A DNA stretch of 64,000 nucleotides, taken from positions 53,556 through 117,555 of the forward strand of contig KI259809.1 in the NCBI GenBank assembly GCA_000467935.1, written 5' to 3'. Below, in pieces: positions 17,293 through 25,897 of this stretch. The notes beneath the pieces were generated by a model. The model made no database searches. It worked only from the letters and a program-made list of their open reading frames with translations, and was not told the DNA's origin. Origin of the DNA: Peptostreptococcaceae bacterium oral taxon 113 str. W5053. GTDB taxonomy: Bacteria > Bacillota > Clostridia > Tissierellales > Peptoniphilaceae. Position 1 is the stretch's first letter, and each line of letters starts with the position of its first letter. The position numbers and the translations under genes are program-made.

Positions 17293-18513
17293 GTGAAAGT
17301 TCATCTGATAGATAGTTCTATCCGGAAGGCTTTATCTTTAGAAACAGGTACAATTTTACTGGACAATTTACTTAGCGAAGCGACAAGATTAAGGGCAAGT
17401 GATATTCACATTGAACCTTATCAAAAAAATTTTAGAGTGCGTTTTCGTATTCATGGTGATTTATACACAGTTCTTGAGGTAGATATCGCCTATTTTCCTG
17501 TGCTTATAACTCATGCCAAAATCAGATCGGGTATGGATATAGGACAGCGTAGACTGCCTCAAGATGGTCGATTTAGTTATGAAGTAAACAATAGAACAAT
17601 AGATTCAAGGACATCAACAGTACCAACGGCATTTGGAGAAAAGATGGTATTGCGATTGTTGGATCCTTTGACTTTTCAATTGAAGGTGGATACTCTTGGA
17701 ATTGAGGAAGAGGAGAGACGACGCATTAATCATATTCTTCAAAAAAACGTTGGTATTTTTTTAATGTCTGGCGTAACAGGATGCGGTAAAAGTACTACTC
17801 TATATTCTATATTACAGGAAATGGAAAAGAATAAAAAGAATATAATGACTATTGAAGAACCAATTGAATACAGGATTGAAGGAGTTAGTCAAGTAGCGGT
17901 TAATACTAAATCAGGATTACGTTTTGATAATGCATTGCGAGCATTTTTAAGGCAAGACCCAGATGTTATTATGGTAGGGGAAATTAGAGATAAAGAAACT
18001 GCCCAGATGGCTATTAGAGCTGCCATAACAGGACATATGATTTTAGGGACTATTCATTCTAAAGATTCCATTTCGGCAATTACAAGATTGCGTGACTTGG
18101 GAATTGAAGATTATTTGATTGCATCATCTCTTACGGGAATTGCCTCTCAAAGATTAGTAAAGAATCTTTGTCCATATTGTAAAAAAGAATATGAGTCTTC
18201 ACAGATGGAAACTAATTTTATTAATCATGTTCTAAATAAACATCATGAGTCATATCGACTTTTTAAGCCAGTGGGGTGTCCTTGTTGTATAGATGGATAC
18301 CATAAGCGTCAAGGTGTATTTGAAATTTTTGAGTTGAATTTAAAAATAACCCATCAACTTGCCAAAGGTGTTGGTGAAATAGAGTTAATTCAAGAAATTC
18401 AATCTATGGGGTATAATAACATGCTTCAAAATGCAATTAAGTTAGTTGTTAAAGGTGAAGTTGATTTTTGGGAGGTGATGGAGAAAATTTATGATGAGGA
18501 AATATCTTTTTAG
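17293..18513 (+). CDS. Type IV pilus/type II secretion assembly ATPase (PilB/GspE family)
   Basis: This hexameric ATPase powers pilin polymerisation. It has SDIHIEP (36-42), an RLPQDGRFS stretch (88-95), Walker A GVTGCGKST (160-168), the Asp box with IEEPIEYR, and Walker B-like DPDVIMVGEIRD. A zinc-binding tetracysteine is present: CPYCKKEY and CPCC further on. At 406 residues it lacks the N-terminal MshEN/N1 domain found in longer PilB proteins, so it resembles ComGA/short GspE. GTG start. It overlaps the platform gene by 23 bases. Confidence 0.93.
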   Translation: MKVHLIDSSIRKALSLETGTILLDNLLSEATRLRASDIHIEPYQKNFRVRFRIHGDLYTVLEVDIAYFPVLITHAKIRSGMDIGQRRLPQDGRFSYEVNNRTIDSRTSTVPTAFGEKMVLRLLDPLTFQLKVDTLGIEEEERRRINHILQKNVGIFLMSGVTGCGKSTTLYSILQEMEKNKKNIMTIEEPIEYRIEGVSQVAVNTKSGLRFDNALRAFLRQDPDVIMVGEIRDKETAQMAIRAAITGHMILGTIHSKDSISAITRLRDLGIEDYLIASSLTGIASQRLVKNLCPYCKKEYESSQMETNFINHVLNKHHESYRLFKPVGCPCCIDGYHKRQGVFEIFELNLKITHQLAKGVGEIELIQEIQSMGYNNMLQNAIKLVVKGEVDFWEVMEKIYDEEISF

Positions 18514-19558
18514 AGAAATAATTACAAAAAAAAGTAAACGACTTTTTTACATAAGGTTTTTAACTCAATTGTCCGCTCTTTTATCAACAGGGATGAATTT
18601 GAAAAATAGTTTGGATATATTGAGACAGCAGTATAAAGGTCGATTCCAAAGTGAAATATCAGCGTTATTGGAGCAGATAAGTCAAGGCCATTTGTTATCT
18701 GATGCAATGAAAGTTCAAAAATTTTACCCAAAAATGTTAGAAGGTGTAGTTGAAGCTGGGGAAAATACAGGTCAACTCGTGACCGTTTTAGAACGAATAA
18801 GTATTTTTTATAAAAAAGAATTTGAGAAAAATGAAAAAATTAAGAACGCAATGATTTATCCTGTTGTGTTAATATGTATTATTCCAATTGTAGTAGCATT
18901 TTTATTAACTTTTGTATTACCTACTTTCATGCAACTTTTTGCTCAAGCGGAAGAATTATTGCCTCTACCTACACTATTTCTTATCAATTTTGCAACATGG
19001 ATAGAAAATCAAGGGAAATATGTATTCATTATATTCATAGTAATATATATTATTTATAGAATTTTAACGTGGAGAGGAAAAGGAAAATATTTTAGAGATT
19101 TTATAAAATTACAGAGCTTGTTTGGAAAGATAAGACGAGAAAATTTCTTAATCCAATTTTCGTCTGGTCTAGCACTACTGTTAGAATACGGCGTGCCTAT
19201 TCTCAATGCTATGGATATCTTGGAAAGGGGAATTGAAAATTTATATTTAAGAAAAAAAATAGGGGCTATTAAAAGAAAATTGGAAAAAGGTAGTGAACTT
19301 TGGAAAGCAACAGAAAATGAAAACATATTTCCCTTGACCTTTGTATCAATGCTCAGAGTAGGGGAGGAAAGCGGGAAAATACCTCGTTTATTGAAGGGTA
19401 TTTTTTTCTACTACGAGGGCGAAGTAGAGCGGAAAGTTAATCAAATTATTAAATTGATAGAGCCTGCTATGATTTTACTTTTAGCTATAGTAGTAGGATT
19501 TGTAGTCTTAGCGGTTGCAATACCTATGTTTGATTTAGTTAATATTATCAGTTATTAG
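18491..19558 (+). CDS. Inner-membrane platform protein (PilC/GspF family)
   Basis: The platform protein on which pilins are assembled. Two GspF domains can be read. The first has QLSALLSTGMNLKNSLDIL and VEAGENTGQL, the second QFSSGLALLLEYGVPILNAMDIL and RVGEESGKIPRLL. Membrane segments lie near residues 125-148, 175-192 and 325-350. Length 355 is a little short of the usual 400. Start at ATG 18491 or 18494. It lies between the ATPase and the major pilin. Confidence 0.93.
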   Translation: MMRKYLFREIITKKSKRLFYIRFLTQLSALLSTGMNLKNSLDILRQQYKGRFQSEISALLEQISQGHLLSDAMKVQKFYPKMLEGVVEAGENTGQLVTVLERISIFYKKEFEKNEKIKNAMIYPVVLICIIPIVVAFLLTFVLPTFMQLFAQAEELLPLPTLFLINFATWIENQGKYVFIIFIVIYIIYRILTWRGKGKYFRDFIKLQSLFGKIRRENFLIQFSSGLALLLEYGVPILNAMDILERGIENLYLRKKIGAIKRKLEKGSELWKATENENIFPLTFVSMLRVGEESGKIPRLLKGIFFYYEGEVERKVNQIIKLIEPAMILLLAIVVGFVVLAVAIPMFDLVNIISY

Positions 19559-19568
19559 GAGGAAAATT

Positions 19569-19928
19569 ATGGAAACTAGGAAAGGTTTTACTCTTGTGGA
19601 ATTGGTTATTGTGTTAGCAATTTTAGCATTATTGATTGCAATTGCAATACCAAAATATAATCAATCCCAAAGAAAAGCGGCTATCACGGCTCATAAAGCA
19701 AATGTTTCAACTTTAGAAACGGCTGCAAATTTATATTTCGCTGAAAAACATAAGTCCGGAAATTGGACGGGGCAAAAAGGTGAAGGGTGGGAAGAATATC
19801 TTCAACATTATCCGAAAGTTCCAAAACAGTTACAGGAAAAAAATCAAAATTACACGGTGAACATTAAAAAAAACGGAGAAATTCAAGTTTCGCCAGGATT
19901 GGAAAGCTTAGATAACGAAGGGAATTAA
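19569..19928 (+). CDS. Major type IV pilin-like protein
   Basis: The N-terminus METRKGFTLVELVIVLAILA is a classic class III signal: a short basic leader, cleavage after Gly6, Phe+1 for N-methylation and Glu+5, then a 20-residue hydrophobic helix. The soluble part is small (about 85 residues) and has no cysteines. AGGAGG precedes the ATG, the best ribosome binding site in this operon, fitting a highly made subunit. Confidence 0.9.
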   Translation: METRKGFTLVELVIVLAILALLIAIAIPKYNQSQRKAAITAHKANVSTLETAANLYFAEKHKSGNWTGQKGEGWEEYLQHYPKVPKQLQEKNQNYTVNIKKNGEIQVSPGLESLDNEGN

Positions 19929-19931
19929 ATT

Positions 19932-20627
19932 TTGGAAATCATAATTTTTATTATAGGGGCTTGTATTGGTTCTTTTATATTACTCGTTGCAGAAAGATAT
20001 GCACACTCGGAATCAATTATAAAACCGAATTCCCATTGCTTTTCTTGTCATAAGGAATTGAAATGGTTCGATAAAATTCCTCTTGTAAGTTACCTTGTTT
20101 TACAAGGGAAGTCCAGATGTTGTCAAAGAAAAATTCCAATTTTTTATTTTTTCATTGAAATTTTTACGGGAGTTATATATTTATACATTTTTATATTTAA
20201 AATTAATTTTTTACCATATTTCATTTTTGTGATGTTTTTCTTAATCGTAGTCTTGCAGGATTTACTTACGATGACTTTTGATACAAAGATTTTAGTTTTA
20301 TTGTTTTTATCGACATTATTTATTTTAATAGAAGATTTTTCTGTATTTGCTATAAAAGAAAATTTGCCGTTTGCGTTATTTACATTAGTATTTTTCTTTT
20401 GTATTTCAAAGTTAACAAAAGGCATGGGAAATGGAGATTGTTATATATTCTCTTTATGCAGTATCCTGTTAGGATATAGGACTACTTGGTTTTTGTGTAT
20501 TACATTTATAATGGCTGGAATATATGCTGTTTTACTACTATTGTCGGGAAAAAATAAAAAAACTCCTATTCCGATGTTGCCTTGGATTTTTATTGCTTTT
20601 TGTATGATGGAGTATATAGATATATGA
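19932..20627 (+). CDS. Prepilin peptidase (A24 family, PilD-like)
   Basis: The membrane aspartyl protease that cuts and may methylate prepilins. The C-terminal catalytic motif appears as GMGNGDCY (GxGD type), and the first Asp lies in LQDLLTMTFD. The N-terminal cytoplasmic domain has NSHCFSCHKEL and GKSRCCQRKIP. The second zinc pair, normally CxxC, is reduced to adjacent cysteines, so zinc binding may be altered. Six or seven membrane segments are expected. The start is TTG, three bases after the pilin stop. Length 231 is slightly short. Confidence 0.9.
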   Translation: MEIIIFIIGACIGSFILLVAERYAHSESIIKPNSHCFSCHKELKWFDKIPLVSYLVLQGKSRCCQRKIPIFYFFIEIFTGVIYLYIFIFKINFLPYFIFVMFFLIVVLQDLLTMTFDTKILVLLFLSTLFILIEDFSVFAIKENLPFALFTLVFFFCISKLTKGMGNGDCYIFSLCSILLGYRTTWFLCITFIMAGIYAVLLLLSGKNKKTPIPMLPWIFIAFCMMEYIDI

Positions 20628-21088
20628 AAAAAAGAGCATTTACTTTACTTGAAATGGTAGTGGTATTAGCAATTTTAGCCACAGTAATAGGAATTGTTGC
20701 GTTAAAGGGACAATTATTTAAAAATTTTCATGAAAGAAAAGAATTAAAAAACATTGTTCAATTGATAGAAACAGGAAAGAAGATTGCTGTTTCAGGAAAT
20801 ATTCGTACGCAGGTAGTATTTGATTATGACCGGCAGAAAATTACATTATTTCAAATGCAAGAAGTGGTGTTTATACCATATGATAGCATTGAACTTGAGA
20901 AAGTTAAGCTCAGTCGGCATAAAACTCCGCTGGAAACTCTTGACTTTACGGAAAATGGAACTCCTGTTAAAGGAGGAACTTTTTTTCTTAAATTTTCAGA
21001 TAAGAACTTTAAAATTACAATAAGACCTGTGACGGGAAAGGTGAGTATCTATGATGAAACGACGACAGAAGGGGCTAACTCTCGTTGA
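20624..21088 (+). CDS. Minor pseudopilin (GspH-like)
   Basis: The sequence MKKRAFTLLEMVVVLAILAT is a prepilin leader, but the residue before the cleavage-site Phe is Ala rather than Gly, an accepted variant. The 154-residue size and a beta-rich C-terminal half fit GspH/FimT pseudopilins. The ATG overlaps the peptidase stop (ATGA). A longer open frame from 20582 would add residues that overlap the peptidase without a ribosome site. Confidence 0.85.
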   Translation: MKKRAFTLLEMVVVLAILATVIGIVALKGQLFKNFHERKELKNIVQLIETGKKIAVSGNIRTQVVFDYDRQKITLFQMQEVVFIPYDSIELEKVKLSRHKTPLETLDFTENGTPVKGGTFFLKFSDKNFKITIRPVTGKVSIYDETTTEGANSR

Positions 21089-21389
21089 AGTTGTTGTGGC
21101 TTTAGCTATTTTAGGGATAATGGTTATCAGTTTAATTCCTGGAATTTCAAATTTTATAAAGATGCGAAAAAGGAATAGAGAATTTACCTATTTAAGGTGG
21201 AAGGCTCAATCGATTATCGAATTGGAAAAAAGCGGAACTGCTTTTACTGATAACAATATAATAATATATGATAAAAATTATAGGATAAACCGAGAAATTA
21301 TTTCAAGGGGAGAAAGTCAGGAAATTTATTTAATTTTTTATAGTGAAAATGGAGATGAATTGCTTGAATTATCAACAATATTACCATAA
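21051..21389 (+). CDS. Minor pseudopilin (GspI/PilV-like)
   Basis: A 112-residue protein starting MMKRRQKGLTLVEVVVALAILG: a basic leader, cleavage after Gly, Glu+5 and a hydrophobic helix. Short soluble part, as in GspI. It overlaps the previous gene by 38 bases, so it is tightly coupled. The exact start may be 21051 or 21054. Confidence 0.85.
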   Translation: MMKRRQKGLTLVEVVVALAILGIMVISLIPGISNFIKMRKRNREFTYLRWKAQSIIELEKSGTAFTDNNIIIYDKNYRINREIISRGESQEIYLIFYSENGDELLELSTILP

Positions 21390-21906
21390 GAAAGGTGGAT
21401 TTACTTTAATTGAATTAGTCAGCGCTTTAGCTATTGCTGCTGTACTGTGTATTTGTATAGCGGCCATCTTTATGTCTGCTTTTAATATGGAAATGGTTAT
21501 AGAAAGAGATTCGGAGATGTTTTCGGAGTCTTATTTTTTAATGGAATATATTGGCAATGAAATTAGAAAATCGGAAAACATTATTTCTACTTCTGAATTT
21601 ATTCTCCCGTCAGGGAAAGGAGAGTACCTTCCTTTTGTTTTATATTTGCAGGAGAAAAATACCAAACAAATCGTGGCTTATGCGATTCATAATGATAAGT
21701 GTTATAGATATTCTTATCGTAGTAAAGAAAAGCAAATTCCATATAAAATATTAAAATGGGATATTTCCGATAGTAATCTTATTGCAGAACATGTTCGCCT
21801 AGCTGAAAATTGTAATTTTAATTCATCTAGCAAAATTATTCATTTGTCATTTCAATTAAAAGATTTGGAAATTATTGAAACCGATTATTATATCTATGGA
21901 GAATAA
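21355..21906 (+). CDS. Minor pseudopilin (GspJ/PilW-like)
   Basis: The prepilin signal KKGGFTLIELVSALAIAAVL lies 14 residues in from ATG 21355. In-frame GTG 21343, ATG 21349 and TTG 21364 are alternatives; GGAG at 21351-21354 is best spaced for TTG 21364. Cleavage after the second Gly leaves Phe+1 and Glu+5. The soluble part of about 150 residues with several Tyr and Cys resembles GspJ. It overlaps the preceding gene, and the next begins three bases after its stop. Confidence 0.82.
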   Translation: MNCLNYQQYYHKKGGFTLIELVSALAIAAVLCICIAAIFMSAFNMEMVIERDSEMFSESYFLMEYIGNEIRKSENIISTSEFILPSGKGEYLPFVLYLQEKNTKQIVAYAIHNDKCYRYSYRSKEKQIPYKILKWDISDSNLIAEHVRLAENCNFNSSSKIIHLSFQLKDLEIIETDYYIYGE

Positions 21907-21908
21907 AA

Positions 21909-22901
21909 ATGAAAAATAAAGGTTTTATCCTTATTTATGTATTAATATTTTTAGCTTTGAGTTTTTTAGTTATAACAGGTTTAATTTACAATCAAAAATT
22001 GGACAATGGTCTTAGAAGAAGCGAAGATAAAGGTATGAAAGATTATTACATGGGAGAAGCAGCGATACTTTATTATTATCAATCCGGCAATGGCTTTAAG
22101 AAGGATTTTGAGACATGGAAGAATTCGGTGAAGAAGTTAATCCCTAAAGAAATCTATCATACAACAATTGAAAATTATGTGACGAATGCGGATAAAGCAA
22201 GTCTTACGGTTGATTTTTCAGAAAAAACTTTATTAAGAGATTTTGGGAAAGCCATAATAAAAGATGAAACACATAAGATTGTATGTAAAGTGCAGTTAAT
22301 TCATTCATTTTTTCTTGAAGATTCAAAATTAACTTCAGAACAAAAACAGGAATACTATCGTTATTTCAGCACATTGCCTGTAAATCAAGAAGGTAATTTT
22401 GAAACATATAATATTCATGGAGAACAAAAAGTTATTTCAAAGAATGGAAATAATTACCTTGTACAAACAGTTGACGAAAGAAAACCAGAAAGTGGGGAAG
22501 AGTCTATCGGTAGAGAAACAGAAAATGTATTTATAAAAAGTGGAGAAGAATCTGTTAAAGCAACTGAAAAATTAAAAAAAATACAATCAAGAGTGCGTTT
22601 TATTTTGAATGACGGATGTGTTTTGACTATGGCAGGAAATCAATCCATTTCTTTGCAAGGGATTTTTGTTCTGCGAGGGCGTATTAAATTAAATACAGAG
22701 TGTGTATTACGAGGAATTGTATTTATGGATAAAGATTGTGTAATTGAAGGAGACACGTTAATGATAGACGGGGCATTGATTAAAGAAGGAGATAAAATAC
22801 AAATATCCAAATTGTCTGCAAGAATTAATTATATGTTGATTTTTGGTGCTTGGATAAAAAATTTCTTTGATCCTAAATTAATAAGCATTCATAAAATATA
22901 A
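21909..22901 (+). CDS. Pilus-associated protein with type III-like signal (GspK/PilX position)
   Basis: It begins MKNKGFILIYVLIFLALSFLVI, a pilin-like leader with Gly before Phe but no Glu at +5 (Tyr there), as in GspK/PilX tip proteins. Residues 35-200 have no recognised fold. The C-terminal part (about 230-310) has short repeating beta strands such as SLQGIFVLRGRIKL and VLRGIVFMDKDCVIEG, which suggests a beta-helix or bactofilin-like layer. At 330 residues it is the largest of the pseudopilins and ends the operon. Exact function is unknown. Confidence 0.75.
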   Translation: MKNKGFILIYVLIFLALSFLVITGLIYNQKLDNGLRRSEDKGMKDYYMGEAAILYYYQSGNGFKKDFETWKNSVKKLIPKEIYHTTIENYVTNADKASLTVDFSEKTLLRDFGKAIIKDETHKIVCKVQLIHSFFLEDSKLTSEQKQEYYRYFSTLPVNQEGNFETYNIHGEQKVISKNGNNYLVQTVDERKPESGEESIGRETENVFIKSGEESVKATEKLKKIQSRVRFILNDGCVLTMAGNQSISLQGIFVLRGRIKLNTECVLRGIVFMDKDCVIEGDTLMIDGALIKEGDKIQISKLSARINYMLIFGAWIKNFFDPKLISIHKI

Positions 22902-22919
22902 GCTTTTCAGTAAAAAGCC

Positions 22920-22948
22920 TTGTTAACTTTTATAAGGATTGTTATAAT
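22920..22948 (+). promoter_or_regulatory. Promoter of efp
   Basis: TTGTTA (22920-22925), a 17-base spacer and a perfect TATAAT (22943-22948) lie in the gap after the pilus operon. Transcription would start about 30 bases before the efp start. Confidence 0.75.
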
Positions 22949-22983
22949 AAATGATGAATAGCAAGTTTTAAGGGAGGAATACT

Positions 22984-23541
22984 ATGATTTCAGCAGGAGA
23001 TTTCAGAAAAGGGGTTACATTTGAAATGGATGGAGATGTATATGAAATTCTTGACTTTCAACATGTAAAGCCGGGAAAGGGCGCAGCTTTTGTTCGCACA
23101 AAAATTCGTTCAGTAATGGCGGGAGGCTCCAAAGAATTAACGTTTAACCCGAATGATCGTTATCCGGCAGCTCGCATTGATACAAAAGAAATGCAATATT
23201 TATATAATGATGGAGAGTTATATTATTTTATGGATCAAGAGAGTTATGAGCAAATTCCTCTTGATCAAGAAGCAGTGGAAGAGGCGATTAAATACTTAAA
23301 AGAGAATGATTTTGCTACGATTCGATTTTATCGCGGCACTCCATTTAGTGTTGCGGCTCCAAATTTTGTTGAATTGGAAGTGACTGAAACCGAACCGGGA
23401 GTAAAGGGCGATACGGCTTCCGGGGCGAGCAAACCGGCTACAGTGGAAACAGGCGCTGTTGTAACGGTTCCTTTATTTGTTAATATTGGAGATAAAATTA
23501 AAATTGATACCCGTACAAATGAGTACTTATCAAGAGTATAA
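22984..23541 (+). CDS. efp: Elongation factor P
   Basis: EF-P rescues ribosomes stalled on polyproline. Domain I has DFQHVKPGKGAAFVRTK with Lys32 at the loop tip, the residue modified in other bacteria. The C-terminal signature GDKIKIDTRTNEYLSR is intact. Length 185 is standard. GGGAGG precedes the ATG. No EpmA/EpmB modification genes are in the window. It heads the run efp, CD1247-like, asp23, nusB. Confidence 0.98.
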   Translation: MISAGDFRKGVTFEMDGDVYEILDFQHVKPGKGAAFVRTKIRSVMAGGSKELTFNPNDRYPAARIDTKEMQYLYNDGELYYFMDQESYEQIPLDQEAVEEAIKYLKENDFATIRFYRGTPFSVAAPNFVELEVTETEPGVKGDTASGASKPATVETGAVVTVPLFVNIGDKIKIDTRTNEYLSRV

Positions 23542-23553
23542 AGGAGGATTTTA

Positions 23554-23856
23554 ATGGACTATTTATTTCAACGCGTTTCTTATTTAAAAGGCTTGGTAGA
23601 AGGATTAAAAATTGAAGAAAATACGGATGAAGGAAAAGTTTTATTAGCGATTATTGATACTCTTGAAGATTTTGCTGAAGCCATGAATGGACTTGCAGAA
23701 GATCAAGAAGAACTGGAAAATTACGTGTCTTTTATCGACGAAGACTTAACCGATGTGGAAGAAGAACTATATGGTGTTACAGATGATGATCTTGAAGATT
23801 TTGAAGATTATGATGAGTTTTTTGAAGATGATGGAGAAGAATCATCTGAAGAATAA
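23554..23856 (+). CDS. CD1247-type acidic conserved protein
   Basis: A 100-residue protein. The first 60 residues (MDYLFQRVSYLKGLVEGL and on) match the CD1247 N-terminal domain found across Clostridia next to efp. The last 50 residues are extremely acidic, almost only Asp, Glu, Phe and Tyr. No function is established. AAGGAGG precedes the ATG and the gene is 12 bases after efp. Confidence 0.85.
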   Translation: MDYLFQRVSYLKGLVEGLKIEENTDEGKVLLAIIDTLEDFAEAMNGLAEDQEELENYVSFIDEDLTDVEEELYGVTDDDLEDFEDYDEFFEDDGEESSEE

Positions 23857-23876
23857 ACAAGAACAGGAGGTATGTA

Positions 23877-24230
23877 ATGAGTAAAAAAAATTCTTTTTCT
23901 TTAGGAAATGTTAGAATTTCAAATGATATCATTGCAACCATTGCTATCAAAGCAGCTGCACAAGTGGAGGGTGTATCAGATGTTGCTGTCAGTCAAACGA
24001 TTTGCCATGATTTCAAAGCAAACAGAAAACGCGTAAAAGGAAAACTCAGTTTGCATCTGCGTGATTCATTTATTTATATTGATATCCCTGTAATTTTATA
24101 TCATGAGGTTAAGGTACAAGAGGTTTGCGAAGAGATACAACGGAAAGTAAAAGAGCAAATTGAAATCATGACGGGATTATATGTTGTAGAAGTAAATGTG
24201 TTTGTTGAAGATTTGGAAATTAGCGAGTGA
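23877..24230 (+). CDS. Asp23/Gls24 family envelope stress protein
   Basis: A member of the Asp23/Gls24 (YqhY/AmaP-partner) family, linked in Gram-positives to the envelope and lipid homeostasis. The core is IAATIAIKAAAQVEGVSDVAV and the C-terminus matches the family (TGLYVVEVNVFVEDLEI). Length 117 is usual. CAGGAGG precedes the ATG. It sits just upstream of nusB, as yqhY does in Bacillus. Confidence 0.92.
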   Translation: MSKKNSFSLGNVRISNDIIATIAIKAAAQVEGVSDVAVSQTICHDFKANRKRVKGKLSLHLRDSFIYIDIPVILYHEVKVQEVCEEIQRKVKEQIEIMTGLYVVEVNVFVEDLEISE

Positions 24231-24240
24231 TTGATAAGTG

Positions 24241-24264
24241 GCCCTCAACATTGAGGGCTTTTTT
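24241..24264 (+). terminator. Terminator between asp23 and nusB
   Basis: GCCCTCA (24241-24247) pairs with TGAGGGC (24252-24258) around a four-base loop, with six T following. It ends the efp-asp23 transcript, though read-through into nusB 15 bases later is possible. Confidence 0.85.
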
Positions 24265-24279
24265 GTGCAAGGAGTTCAT

Positions 24280-24699
24280 ATGACAAGAAGAGAAGCACGA
24301 GAGTGGATAGTTCGTTATCTTTTTCAATATAGTTTTTTCGATGAAAATGATGATTGTGAAAAAATAGAAAACTTTATTGAATATCACTCTTTAAAGGGGA
24401 AGGAAGTTGAATTTATTAAAAGATCTGTTTTTGGAATACTCAAAAATAGAGAGATTATTGATCAAATAATTCATGATAATTTAGTGAATTGGACACAAGA
24501 ACGTATTCCAAAAACAGATCTTTCTATTTTAAGAATGGCTATTTATGAGATTAAATATGTAGAGGAAATCCCTCAAAAAGTTTCTATTAACGAGGCTGTT
24601 GAGATTTCAAAGAAATATGGTACGGACGAATCATTTCGATTTGTTAATGGCTTATTGGGAGCTTTTGTAAGAAAAGAAGTGGATTATGTCGGCAATTAG
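24280..24699 (+). CDS. nusB: Transcription antitermination protein NusB
   Basis: NusB joins S10 in rRNA antitermination. The sequence begins MTRREAREWIVRYLFQYSF, matching the family. PKTDLSILRMAIYEIKY and VSINEAVEISKKYGTDESFRFVNGLLG are diagnostic. I start at ATG 24280, six bases after AAGGAG. A longer frame from GTG 24238 would read through the terminator hairpin and is not credible. Length 139 is normal. It overlaps xseA by 14 bases. Confidence 0.95.
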   Translation: MTRREAREWIVRYLFQYSFFDENDDCEKIENFIEYHSLKGKEVEFIKRSVFGILKNREIIDQIIHDNLVNWTQERIPKTDLSILRMAIYEIKYVEEIPQKVSINEAVEISKKYGTDESFRFVNGLLGAFVRKEVDYVGN

Positions 24700-25897
24700 C
24701 GTTACTCAATTAAGCGAGTATATAAAAAAAATTATTAAAGAAGATTATATTTTAAAAAAAGTGAAGGTAGAGGGGGAAATTTCGAATATATCCAGACGCG
24801 GTAACGGTCATTGTTATTTTACTTTAAAAGATGATAAATCAACTTTAAAGTGTGTTGTATGGAGATATTCAGAAACTGACACAGAGCTTCTCAAGGAAGG
24901 AGTTTTATTACAAGTTTCCGGTAATATTACCGTATATCCTTCCAGCAGCAGTTATCAAATGATTGTATCTCATATCGAACAAAAGGATATGGGCTCTATT
25001 TATTTAGAATTAGAAAAAAGAAAAAAAACACTTCAACAAGAAGGCTTATTTGAGCGAACGCATAAAAAAAGTCTTCCAAAATATCCTTTTAAAATCGGTG
25101 TTGTAACCAGTGAACATGGTGCAGCTATAAGGGATATTATTAAAACGATAAAAAGGCGATATCCCGTAGCGGATATTTTTTTAGCTCCTTGTTCTGTTCA
25201 AGGAGTGGATGCGCCTTCTGAAATTATTCGAGGAATAAAAGAACTGGATAAGATGGATATGGATATCTTAATTATTGGTCGAGGAGGAGGTTCTTTTGAG
25301 GAGCTTAATGCTTTTAATGATGAAGAAGTAGTGCGTGCAGTGTATGAATGCAAGACGCCTATTATTTCGGCTGTTGGGCACGAGGTGGATACTTTACTTA
25401 CGGATTTTGCTGCAGATATAAGAGCGGCAACACCTACAGCAGGAGCAGAATTGTCAACTCCAAATATTTTAGATATCTTAAAACAACTGGAAAATTATAA
25501 GAAATTTATGGAAGATAATTTTTCTTATTTTATTTTTGGTGAATCAAAACAATTAGCTTATTTATTTGAACAGTTAAATTTTCACAATCCTATAAAAAAC
25601 CTACAAAGACAAAAAGAAAAGTTAAGTCAGCTAAAAGTTCGTTTTATATCTAAATTTGATTTATGGATTAAATCGGAAAAACATAAAATGGCATCTTTGA
25701 AATTGAAATTAGATTTATTAAATCCTAAAGCGATATTAGATAAAGGTTATAGTATGGTTTTTGACATGAACAACTCATTAGTAAAAGATGTTCGAGAAAT
25801 TAGTTTAGAGCAAAAATTAAATGTTCAACTGTCAAGTGGAAATATTTCTGTTGTTGTAACGGGTGTGGAGGAAGTAAAAAATGGCATCGAACTCTGA
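24686..25897 (+). CDS. xseA: Exodeoxyribonuclease VII large subunit
   Basis: XseA is the catalytic subunit of ExoVII. An N-terminal OB-fold (SVTQLSEYIKKII through about residue 100) binds DNA. The catalytic domain has VVTSEHGAAIRDII, GRGGGSFEELNAFNDE, SAVGHEVDTLLTDF and ADIRAATPTAGAE. A long helical region follows and the end has LDKGYSMV. Length 403 is normal. It overlaps nusB and xseB. Confidence 0.96.
   Translation: MSAISVTQLSEYIKKIIKEDYILKKVKVEGEISNISRRGNGHCYFTLKDDKSTLKCVVWRYSETDTELLKEGVLLQVSGNITVYPSSSSYQMIVSHIEQKDMGSIYLELEKRKKTLQQEGLFERTHKKSLPKYPFKIGVVTSEHGAAIRDIIKTIKRRYPVADIFLAPCSVQGVDAPSEIIRGIKELDKMDMDILIIGRGGGSFEELNAFNDEEVVRAVYECKTPIISAVGHEVDTLLTDFAADIRAATPTAGAELSTPNILDILKQLENYKKFMEDNFSYFIFGESKQLAYLFEQLNFHNPIKNLQRQKEKLSQLKVRFISKFDLWIKSEKHKMASLKLKLDLLNPKAILDKGYSMVFDMNNSLVKDVREISLEQKLNVQLSSGNISVVVTGVEEVKNGIEL

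Noticed and set aside
20144..20425. Reverse-strand open frames such as 20144-20425 and 16397-16789
   Set aside because: They lie inside well supported + strand genes, lack ribosome sites and have low-complexity products typical of antisense shadows in AT-rich DNA.
24238..24279. GTG start of nusB at 24238
   Set aside because: It would translate through a terminator hairpin. AAGGAG points to ATG 24280, where the family similarity begins.
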